From positions 186,001-250,000 of the forward strand of contig NW_025813735.1 of NCBI RefSeq assembly GCF_021917145.1: a stretch of DNA of 64,000 nt, in the 5' to 3' direction. Positions within the stretch are counted from its first letter, which is position 1. Each line of letters starts with the position of its first letter. Source of the stretch: Hypomesus transpacificus (Eukaryota; Chordata; Actinopteri; Osmeriformes; Osmeridae). Shown in pieces: positions 1 through 9,415 of this stretch. Below the pieces are notes generated by a model. The model made no database searches, was not told where the DNA came from, and was given only the letters and a program-made list of their open reading frames with translations. The position numbers and the translations under genes were made by a program.

Positions 1-1845
1 TACATTTAATTTGTACAGAGAGTCTGGGCTTGCTCCATTGACAAGCTTTAACTTCCTTGAAGGCGGATACTCTGTTGAAGTTTAAAACTATTGGGTCTGC
101 CCAGAGCCACTCTGGATCTGCCATAACCCATCGCTAGCGTTCGCCTTAGCCAACTCCTTCACCACTAACGGAGCTAGCTGGAAAATCAAACGAACCCTGT
201 GGGGATCAAAGATTGTTCTTGCTCCGGCTTTAACTTCTGCATATTCGGCAGCGTTGCCAGAACGGATTGAATGTCTTTGCTCACATCTTTTAGCTGCCGC
301 CATTACGGAACTACAACTCAAACTAGTGCACAACATCAATGTCATCGTTCTCAGCCACTCCCTCTGTTCGCTGATTGGACCGGTAAAAAGTTTACCTGAG
401 ACATCTGACCAATATACTTCAAGCCCAGACGCAGTACAGAAGCAAATGAAAATCGAGCGGAAGTACGTAGGAGGGCAGAGCCAGGATACATAGAACCAAC
501 ACCTGCTTTCTTTTGCCTGAGCTATTAGCCTGAAAGCTAACGTTATGCTAGCAACATTTAAAGGCAATAACATTGTGTACGGTTGACAAAAAGTAAATAT
601 AATTTTACAGTATGTTTGACAAAAATACTATCTAGCTGGCCAGCTATGTCATTGTCCCCAAATCAATGTCAAGATTTTCACGAATAAAATAGCTTTCGGC
701 CATTATAGCCTAGTGCTAGTCTAGGCTACGGCCGCAGCCTGCGAAGCGAGTTGAATAGCAAATGGTTGTGAGATGATTGCATCAAAGTTGACATATTCTC
801 TAAACAGTAATTATAATTTGACAGTATGATTAACAAGACTAGCCAGCTATCCAGCCATGTCATTGTTCCCAAAACAAATGAAGATTTTTACGAATAAAAT
901 AATCGGCCATGTGTGGAGTCGCGGCTGCTGTCGTGTTAGCCGCAGCCTGCCTGAAGTAGATTGACTAGCGAGGTGAATAGCGAATGGGATGTGAGATGAG
1001 CGGTTGTGACACAGACACAGTAAATTCAGAAAAGTAACATTTTGCAAATAGTTTAAAAGAAATATTTAAGTCACTCATTGTTGTATTGACATGTTAGCTT
1101 GTTAAAGCATAGACATATGTCCATGTGTTAAAGTCTTTCAAAATTGTAAATGGAGGCTTTGACTGCGTCCCTGTTCTTATGGTTACTTATTTCAGACACA
1201 TGGTACAGGCTCATACTATGTAGCCAGCGCAATTATTTTGAAGGGTGAACAGACCGATTTGCTGCAACTAGTCATTTAGTAGACGCTCTTATCCAGAGCG
1301 ACTTAGTAGGTGTCTGTATATCACCGGATAATGGACACTGCAGCCAGAATCGAGTATTCACCCAGATCCTGGCATAACACTCATCAAATTACCACTAAGT
1401 AAGAAAGTTTAATTACATTGTGATTCCAAAGATACAAAAACTAATGAGTCACCTCAAATCACATAAACGACGTCTCATTAAGATTTTGCTTTAGCACTGC
1501 CCTCTTGTGTCTGAAACACTACTCTGCTGGTGAACTTTCAGGCACAGGAATCCTGTCCATGGTTATGAAGGTCTTTAAATTAATGGACAAAACTAAATAT
1601 ATAAATACATCAATAAGTATATAATTGAATGCAGAAATAAATGAATAGATACTTAAGTGACACCATAAAGAAATAAATCAGAAATGAAACATGTCGCTAA
1701 AAATATAAATGTTAAATGTGTTTGTGTTTTCTTTTTTTTAAATTGTATTTATTCATTGGTAGGATAACGCCTGTGTCCTATAGAAACAATGTCCATAGAT
1801 TCCTCACACAGCGTGGTTGGTGTTGACCTGGTGTCCCTGTCCCAG
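1..1845. other. Upstream region, no receptor exon recognised
   Basis: No OlfC exon could be recognised on either strand. It holds an imperfect tandem duplication (about 600-1020), a short dispersed repeat (about 1275-1400) also found near 37150, and AT-rich sequence (1560-1780). A minus-strand open frame at 88-573 (161 codons) has no family I recognise and no signal peptide or domain, so I do not call it a gene. If OlfC-A is a whole gene, this stretch is the intron before its cysteine-rich exon and its other exons lie off the left edge. Confidence 0.6.
600..1020. repeat. Imperfect ~200-bp tandem duplication
   Basis: The stretch about 600-790 recurs at about 815-1015. Both copies carry, in the same order, a 'tttacagtatg/ttgacagtatg' start, 'ccagctat...catgtcattgt', 'cacgaataaaata/tacgaataaaata', 'gccgcagcctgc' and a 'gaatagc' plus 'gtgagatga' end. 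Divergence with small indels suggests an old duplication. Confidence 0.6.
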
Positions 1846-3050
1846 GCAGTGGTGTCTGTGTGCAGCTCCAGCTGTGCTCCAGGATCCAGGAAGGCTGTCC
1901 GTCATGGGGAGCCACTGTGCTGCTTTGACTGTGTACCATGTGACAGCGCCAAGATCAGTAATCAGACAGGTGAACCAGCGACACAGAGGCCAGGACTGAT
2001 AGCTACTGTACAGTTTAGAGATTAAAGTTTTCCCGAATTTATGAAATGATTGAAATTATTTTAGATTTCAGGAAGTGTATTGTTTATTTCTCATTTTCTC
2101 TTTTTGTTTTCTCTTATTCTGTCTCTCGTTCTCCCTTTATATCCAACTTTCCAGATTCTATAGAGTGCACTGTTTGTCCTGAGGACTTCTGGTCGAACGA
2201 CGATGGCACCAGGTGCATCCCCAAGACAGTGGAGTTCCTGTCCCATGACGCCATGGGCTTGTCTCTGACGGTGATCGCCGTAGTGGGAGCCTGTCTGACC
2301 ATAGCTGTCCTGGGGGTCTTCCTCCACAACAGGAACACCCCCATCGTCCGTATCAACAACTCAGAGCTGAGTTTCTTCATCCTGATCTCCCTGACTCTCT
2401 GCTTCCTGTGTGCGCTGGTCTTTGTGGGGGAGCCCACTTCCTGGTCCTGCATGCTGCGTCACACGGCCTTCAGCATCACCTTCTCCCTCTGCATCTCCTG
2501 CATCCTGGGCAAGACCCTGGTGGTCCTGGCTGCCTTCACCTCCACCAGGCCCGGGAACAACATCATGAGGTGGCTGGGGCCCAGGCAGCAGAGGGTCATC
2601 ATCTTCAGCTGCACCCTGGTCCAGGTGGTCATCTGTACAGCCTGGCTCACAGACGCCCCTCCCTTCCCCTCCAGGAACTCCCAGTACCAAAGCTCCAAGA
2701 TCATTCTAGAATGCAGCGTGGGCTCCAGCCTGGCGTTCTGGTGCGTTCTGGGATACATCAGCCTCCTGGCCTGCCTGTGCTTCGTCTTGGCCTTCCTGGC
2801 CCGCAAGCTGCCCGGCAACTTCAACGAGGCCAAGTTCATCACCTTCAGCATGCTGATCTTCTGCGCCGTGTGGGTGTCGTTCATTCCGGCGTACGTCAGC
2901 TCTCCCGGGAAGTACGCCGACGCAGTGGAGACCTTTGCCATCCTGGCCTCCAGTTACGGCCTGCTCTTCTGCCTGTTCGCTCCCAAGTGTTTCATCATCC
3001 TCCTGAGGCCTGAGCAGAACACCAAACAGCATCTCATGGGGAAGAAATAA
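1846..3050 (+). CDS. OlfC-A: family C olfactory receptor, last two exons (partial)
   Basis: Two exons are visible: 1846-1969 (124 nt, cysteine-rich NCD3G domain) and 2155-3050 (seven-helix domain, stop TAA at 3048-3050). The first encodes [10 protein letters not shown]...CCFDCVPC, the second starts [14 protein letters not shown] and contains the family motifs [22 protein letters not shown] and PAYVSSPGK before the tail LLRPEQNT. Phase agrees (1 nt + 2 nt). Family members are amino-acid-sensing GPCRs of olfactory neurons. No ligand-binding exons are found in the 1.8 kb upstream, so this is either a gene cut by the window edge or a 3' duplicate fragment. The block is nearly identical to the end of OlfC-B. 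Nothing in the visible part is broken, so I leave it as CDS. Confidence 0.85.
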
Positions 3051-3411
3051 ATCACAACTTTCCTGTTAGCTAGTTTATAAAGAATCATTTATATTAAATA
3101 TTTAGATATAAAATCATTTGCAACTTATTATTTGGTTTCGTTGGTTTCTGATCGCTCACTACTTAGTTACTGAATGAGAAACACATGACAAACTCAACAA
3201 AAACAATAATAAACATAACAACCATCATATTTCCGGAAACCAGTGACCATCATTATGGTACATTGTCAGGTCGTCTGTTGTTCAGTTCTAAACTCTGGGG
3301 GGATCACGTATACTAACAACAGCACGTGTCCAGTAAAGTAGCAACCAATCTAAAGTAGCAACCAATCTCCTTCCTTCGGCGGTAATGAGATGCAGAAAGC
3401 GCCAGTGGATC
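3051..3411. other. Intergenic A-B
   Basis: AT-rich 3' flank of OlfC-A, then the upstream region of OlfC-B. Homology with the flank of OlfC-B stops about 30 bp past the stop codon. No gene seen. Confidence 0.6.
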
Positions 3412-3418
3412 TATAAAA
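3412..3418 (+). promoter_or_regulatory. TATA box of OlfC-B
   Basis: TATAAAA begins 67 bp before the chosen ATG at 3479, a spacing similar to that in genes C, E, F and G. Confidence 0.55.
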
Positions 3419-3478
3419 CCTCTCAGGACTTTCCGTGTGTCAGTTGGGGGGTGAGGCGTGTGTGAGGCGTGTGTGAGG

Positions 3479-6400
3479 ATGACTCTCCTCTTAGTGTGGT
3501 GTCTCCTGCCCCCCTGCCTGGTGTCCTTCCTCACCCAAATGTCTGCCTCTCCCCCGTTCCCCACGGCCTCTCCCCCGGCCTCGGCCCCAGCCTCCGTGTG
3601 CTCTCTGCAGAATGACTTTGCACCAGGGTTTGTGGCTGAGGGAGACTTTGTGATTGGAGGGATCTTTCCCCTGCACTACAACCAGGAGATGCCTGGCATT
3701 AACTACACCTACAAACCTGCAGCCATCAGGTGTAACGGGTGAGTGGGGAGGCTGGGTGAGTCTGCAGCCTGGGCTCCCTTGCTGAGGGAAGCTGGGAACG
3801 ACACAGAGCTTTCTGACTCGTTGATTGTGACTTTTTTGTAATTTATTTTTTACTACTGCCTCTGTAGGGATTTTAATATGTCATCTTCAAATGTTTCTGT
3901 TTGTGTGTGTGTCTGTATATGTGTGTCTGTATGTGTGTGTGTGTGTGCACATGCATGTGAGCAGGTTTGACCCCAGAGCGTTCCGCTGGGCTCAGACCCT
4001 GAGGCTGGCCGTGGAGCAGATCAACCAGAACCAGGAGTTTCTGCCCAACCACACGCTGGGGTACAAGATCTTTGACTCGTGTGCCTATCCTCTGACAGGC
4101 CAGAGGGCTGCCCTGGCCGTGCTGAACGGCCCCAGCCAGGCCCAGCCCTCTACCTGCTCTGGAGCCTCTCTCCTGGCCGTGGTGGGAGAATCCGGCTCCG
4201 CTCAGTCCATCGTGGTGTCTGGAATCCTGGAGCCTTTCAGAATCCCCATGGTAGGGTTCTGGAAAGCAAGGTTCTAACGAAGGAGATCAAAAGGGGTTCT
4301 AACCTAAACTTCTAAAGACTGTTTTAACTAAAGATGACCTTGGACGACATTTTCTAATAACAAACTTAATAATAAAGAAGGTGTTCAAAGGAGTCCTATC
4401 CTAACTTCTCAAGACTGTTCTAACAAAAGGCAACTTCAGTTCTGTATCATTCTATGGACGAATTTCACAAAGGTGTTTTAACAAAACCTTTGTTAAGACT
4501 AAGGTTCAAGTTCAGGTCAAATTATGACTTTAATTCTTTAATGCAGTAAGAAGGGGAGAATTATCAAGATACATTTTGAATGAGTAATTATTTGATAATT
4601 AAATGTAGCGATAGGAAAGAACTTGTTTGTGGTTCCTGACTTTTGTACCCTGTCTTGTGTGTGTGTGACAGTGCTGGACCTGTAACTGTGGCGTCTTTCC
4701 TCAGATCAGCTACTTCTCATCGTGTGCGTGCCTCGGCGACAGGAGGAAGTACCCCACGTTCTTCAGAGTCATCCCCAACGATGACTACCAGGTGAGGGGG
4801 GCTACCAGGTGAGGGGGGTCTACCAGGTGAGGGGGGGCTTGATAAACTAGTCACTGGATGTCTCCAGAGAACCTAATATCAGTCGAATTTTACTTATTTG
4901 TCATGAAGGTTATTGTTATTCTTGTTATTATTCTTTATGTTGTTTGTTTTATTATGATACTCAGAAGGTTGCCGGTTCGATTCCAGGCCGTGCAAAATGA
5001 TGTTGTGGGCAAGGCACTTCACCCTACTTGCCTCTGGGGGAATGTCGCTGTACTTTCTAGATAAGAGCGTCTGCTAAATGACTAAATGTAGCAGTCACAA
5101 CATTGTTGTTATGTCTATTGTTGCAATGCCCCTGTCTGCATGTGTACGTATGCATGCAAATATGACTGTGTTTGTGTCTCCAGGTGAAAGCCATGGCCCA
5201 GCTGCTGGTGCGTTTGGGGTGGAGGTGGGTGGGGGTGGTGCGTGGAGACCATGCGTACGGACGCTTTGCCCTGCAGGGCCTTCTGAGGGAGCTGAGCGAC
5301 ACAGAGGTGTGCGTGGCCTACCAGGAGATGATCCCCCTGCTGTATGACAGAGACAAGGCCCTGGAGATCATGCAGGTGGACATGCTCGCACACACCTGCT
5401 GGGAGGGACGGCTGGGGAGGAGCCCAGGGGACAGGGCTCTGGACTCTGTTCCTGCTCCAGGGGACAGGGCTCTGGATTCTGTTCCTTCTCCAGGGGACAG
5501 GGCTCTGAACTCCTGGGCAGGTTCCTGCTCCAAGATCAGTTGTTTGTCTATTTTCTGTTGCGGTTTTGTTACTGCTACCTTATCCTCCCTCTCCCCTTCT
5601 TCCTCCCCATCTATCTCCCCTCCTGTCCCTTCTTACCCCCTCTTTCTCCTCTTCCTTCCCTCCTCCCCACCCACCCCCCTTCTCCCCCTTCTCCTCCCCA
5701 TCTACACCCCCCCCGCCAGGTCATGCGTACCTCCAGAGCCAGGGTGGTGGTGGTGTTTTCGGCTGAGGGGGAGATGACTCCCTTCCTCAGGGACTACATG
5801 GAGCAGAATATCACAGGGATCCAGTGGGTGGCCAGCGAGGCCTGGGTCACAGCCTCCGTCTTCACGGCCAGCGAGTACTACCCCTATCTGGGGGGCACCA
5901 TAGGCTTCGGCATCCGGCAAGGCTCCATCCCCGGCCTGGAGGGCTACCTGCGTGAGGTGAACCCCCAGAGATACCCCTCCAACCCCCTGGTGACAGAGCT
6001 GTGGGAGGCTCTCTACGGCTGCACCCCCTCTTCCTCCTCCTCCTCGCTCCCCCTCTGCACAGGACAGGAAGTTCTCCTGGAGCAACACTCTGCCTACATG
6101 AACACCTCCAGTCCCAGGGTGGCCTATAACGTGTACAAGGCTGTGTACGCCATCGCCCACTCTCTCCACAACCTCCTCAGCTGCCAGCCTGGTGCAGGGC
6201 CCTTCCTCAACCAGTCATGTGCTCTCAGCAGCAACATTCACCCCTGGCAGGTAGGCCTTTCGCCCTGCACAGCACATGGACGTTGTTGTTGTTTAGCAGA
6301 CGCTTACATCCATAGCGACGAACAAATAGTGCATGTAGGAAGTACAGCTGAAGATCAAGGATCAGATGTGCAGAGTTCTACCAGTATTTCGGTGGTTAGA

Positions 6401-7421
6401 GTCGAGGAACAGTCTGTATTTACAAAGGCTGACATCTGTTTGAACATGCATGCAATAGACTATTTAATAGTAACAGACTAAACTGTCATTTATTTATCTT
6501 TTATTTATATTTTTTTAAGCTCCAGCACTATCTGCAAGAAGTGGCCTTCTCCATTTCCAGCCAGCAGGTGAACTTTGACCTGAAAGGGGATTCCATTCCG
6601 TACTATGACATCATCAACTGGCAGAGGGGCAGCGATGGGAAGATCGAGTTTGTCAACGTCGGCCTGTTCGACGGAACAAAGGATTCTGGGAAGGAGCTGG
6701 TGATCCAGGAGGAGGCGATAGTGTGGGCGGGGCATCAGAGCCAGGCAAGCTGCTGTCACTGTGTGTTTACCTGCATCAGATGCCAGCTGGCCAAGTTCTG
6801 TAGGGTCAGGTGGAGGTGAGTCAGGGGAATCAGGAAGAGGAGCTTCTTTTAGGGTTTGGCCTGATGGCTCAGACATCTAACATGTCACTCATGATAGTAA
6901 TTATTAGAGCCAGACCGATAAAGAATTTTAAAGAACGATATCGATACAAATATTTGGTGATTTAAAAATTGATATTCCGATATATCGGCAAATACATATT
7001 AAAAAATAAATAAATAAAAATTCCAGAAATGCGTAACAAAACATAAACACATTTCCCTAACACTCTGCCCGACTCTGCCCACTCATAACATGGTTGAAGG
7101 GTGTTTTGTCCTTTTTCTTGTTTTTTTATATTCATTTATAGGCCATTATAAATGCCGATACCGATAGTTTGGAAAATGCCTAATATCGGCCGATAATATC
7201 GGCCAATAATATCGACCCGCTGATAAATCGGTTGGGCTCTAGTAATTATGCTAGTGGAAGGATGGTAATAGTATTTATATATGTATATAGTAATAAATAA
7301 TAGTATACAAAACAACGAAGAAAGATAATAATGTTGCAATACTAATGATGGTAATTATGATTAATGATTCATTAAAGTCTTTATAATATAAACAGTACTG
7401 AATAATGTTTATGATAATGTA

Positions 7422-7453
<32 letters not shown>

Positions 7454-7858
7454 ACCACTAAGCTGCTCCCAGCCCTCCCCCATCCCACCACAGTATCCCC
7501 CTCACTGTAGAAAGCTTCAAGTGGGTTTGTGACATCTGTGTGGTATTCCTGAGTTTGTGTTGTGTTCATGAGCTACTGTTGTGGTGTCCCTGTCCCAGGC
7601 AGTGGTGTCTGTGTGCAGCTCCAGCTGTGCTCCAGGATCCAGGAAGGCTGTCCGTCATGGGGAGCCTCTGTGCTGCTTTGACTGTGTACCATGTGACAGC
7701 GGCAAGATCAGTAATCAGACAGGTGAACCAGCGACACAGAGGCCAGGACTGATAGCTGCTGTATAGTTTAGAGATTAAAGTTTTCCCGAATTTATGAAAT
7801 TATTGAAATTGTATTCGTTTTCATAAAGCAAATTATTTCAGTCCAATTTTTCCTTTTT

Positions 7859-7890
<32 letters not shown>

Positions 7891-8787
7891 GATTCTATAG
7901 AGTGCACCGTTTGTCTTGAGGACTTCTGGTCGAACGACGATGGCACCAGGTGCATCCCCAAGACAGTGGAGTTCCTGTCCCATGACGCCATGGGCTTGTC
8001 TCTGACGGTGATCGCCGTAGTGGGAGCCTGTCTGACCATAGCTGTCCTGGGGGTCTTCCTCCACAACAGGAACACCCCCATCGTCCGTATCAACAACTCA
8101 GAGCTGAGTTTCTTCATCCTGATCTCCCTGACTCTCTGCTTCCTGTGTGCGCTGGTCTTTGTGGGGGAGCCCACTTCCTGGTCCTGCATGCTCCGTCACA
8201 CGGCCTTCAGCATCACCTTCTCCCTCTGCATCTCCTGCATCCTGGGGAAGACCCTGGTGGTCCTGGCTGCCTTCACCTCCACCAGGCCCGGGAACAACAT
8301 CATGAGGTGGCTGGGGCCCAGACAGCAGAGGGTCATCATCTTCAGCTGCACCCTGGTCCAGGTGGTCATGTGTACAGCCTGGCTCACAGATGCCCCTCCC
8401 TTCCCCTCCAGGAACTCCCAGTACCAAAGCTCCAAGATCATTCTAGAATGCAGAGTGGGCTCCAGCCTGGCATTCTGGTGCGTTCTGGGATACATCAGCC
8501 TCCTGGCCTGCCTGTGCTTCGTCTTGGCCTTCCTGGCCCGCAAGCTGCCCGGCAACTTCAACGAGGCCAAGTTCATCACCTTCAGCATGCTGATCTTCTG
8601 CGCCGTGTGGGTGTCGTTCATCCCGGCGTACGTCAGCTCTCCCGGGAAGTACGCCGACGCAGTGGAGACCTTTGCCATCCTGGCCTCCAGTTACGGCCTG
8701 CTCTTCTGCCTGTTCGCTCCCAAGTGTTTCATCATCCTCCTGAGGCCTGAGCAGAACACCAAACAGCATCTCATGGGGAAGAAATAA
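3479..8787 (+). CDS. OlfC-B: complete family C olfactory (V2R-like) receptor
   Basis: Eight exons: 3479-3738, 3965-4250, 4705-4791, 5184-5375, 5720-6250, 6520-6744, 7599-7722, 7892-8787. They join in phase to 866 aa, a usual family length. ATG 3479 is chosen because the hydrophobic signal peptide [14 protein letters not shown] starts there, 67 bp after a TATA box. Order: signal peptide, Venus-flytrap domain (to about 527), cysteine-rich domain (528-568), seven helices (569-866). The ligand-pocket region reads GESGSAQS and [10 protein letters not shown], with Ser where mGluR1 has Thr188 (family knowledge). The exon 6 donor is GC (CAG|GCAAGC). The usual CPEDFWS motif reads CLEDFWS here. Expected role: G-protein-coupled amino-acid odour receptor on microvillous olfactory neurons. 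Confidence 0.9.
4958..5093 (+). repeat. 5'-truncated tRNA-derived SINE
   Basis: A Pol III B-box-like sequence (GGTTCGATTCC, near 4973) is followed by a tRNA-unrelated body with 'aaggcacttcaccctacttgcctc' type sequence and the tail 'agagcgtctgctaaatgac'. The A box is not recognisable, so the copy is truncated. It lies in intron 3 of OlfC-B. The same 'catttagcagacgctttta' tail recurs as short pieces near 1275, 6290, 22750, 25370, 27780, 43480, 45880 and 46700. Confidence 0.55.
6906..7240. mobile_element. MITE with AGAGCC...GGGCTCT ends
   Basis: A non-autonomous DNA element in the intron before the cysteine-rich exon of OlfC-B. Its left end 'agagccagaccgata' and right end 'tcggttgggctct' are inverted repeats with a mismatch, and the inner body is rich in ATATCGG/CCGATA palindromes. 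The flanks read 'atta' and 'agtaatta'. No coding capacity. Confidence 0.6.
7424..7453. repeat. (AT)n microsatellite
   Basis: Uninterrupted AT dinucleotide run in an OlfC-B intron. Confidence 0.85.
7861..7889. repeat. (CT)n polypyrimidine tract at an acceptor
   Basis: CT repeat running directly into the acceptor of the seven-helix exon of OlfC-B (tag at 7889-7891). The paralogous intron of OlfC-A has a different, non-repetitive pyrimidine tract. Confidence 0.85.
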
Positions 8788-9350
8788 AACACAACTGTCC
8801 TGTTAGCTAGTTTAGTACGTAAACAAAGGGAAAACTATTTAAAGTTCTAATAATTTATTTGAAATGTATTAGTAAATGTTATTTCAGATGTAATCTTTAA
8901 ATATGAAGTATATGTACTGACTTTCCTTGTAAACTGCCACAAAGAAATAAAATATACCAGGGATTTTTGTGTTTCTTGTGTAACCGATGTGAATTTGTTT
9001 TACTCACTCCTCAGGTATAAATATAGTCCACAGTGAAAAGCTAGCTTTTCGTTGGCATAGCAGGCTAGTGGTCGTGCTTCTTAGTCAGAGGTCCCAGGAT
9101 TGGGCCAAAAAACTGTCTGTATTTCCCAGCAGCATTAACATCTCATCCCCCCAGGCACAAGACAACAAAAATTACATCGAAATTACAGTGCAACAAAAAC
9201 TGTCACATCTGCAACTTCAAACGTAACTTCATAAAGCCGTTGATTCATACCTTACTCTTCTGTCTTAAAAAAGCAGTCAGACATGGTGTTGTACAGTCTG
9301 TTTTGAACCCCTGGGCGGCCCAGAAGGGCAGTGCCAGGTGGCAGGCAGGG
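8788..9350. other. Intergenic B-C
   Basis: 3' flank of OlfC-B, with a possible poly(A) signal AATAAA near 8945, then SINE-like sequence near 9050-9120 and the promoter of OlfC-C. No gene recognised. Confidence 0.6.
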
Positions 9351-9357
9351 TATATAG
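9351..9357 (+). promoter_or_regulatory. TATA box of OlfC-C
   Basis: TATATAG begins 65 bp before the ATG at 9416. Confidence 0.5.
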
Positions 9358-9415
9358 CCCTGTGTTGCTGAGCCAAGCTGACATGTGAGAGCTGTCCTCC
9401 TCCACACAGCTCAGT

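Noticed and set aside
88-573. 161-codon minus-strand open frame
   Set aside because: No recognisable domain, signal peptide or family. It sits beside diverged repeats, so I could not support it as a gene.
3458-3481. Earlier GTG codon in the frame of OlfC-B
   Set aside because: It is not an ATG, and the signal peptide begins at ATG 3479 at the expected distance from the TATA box.
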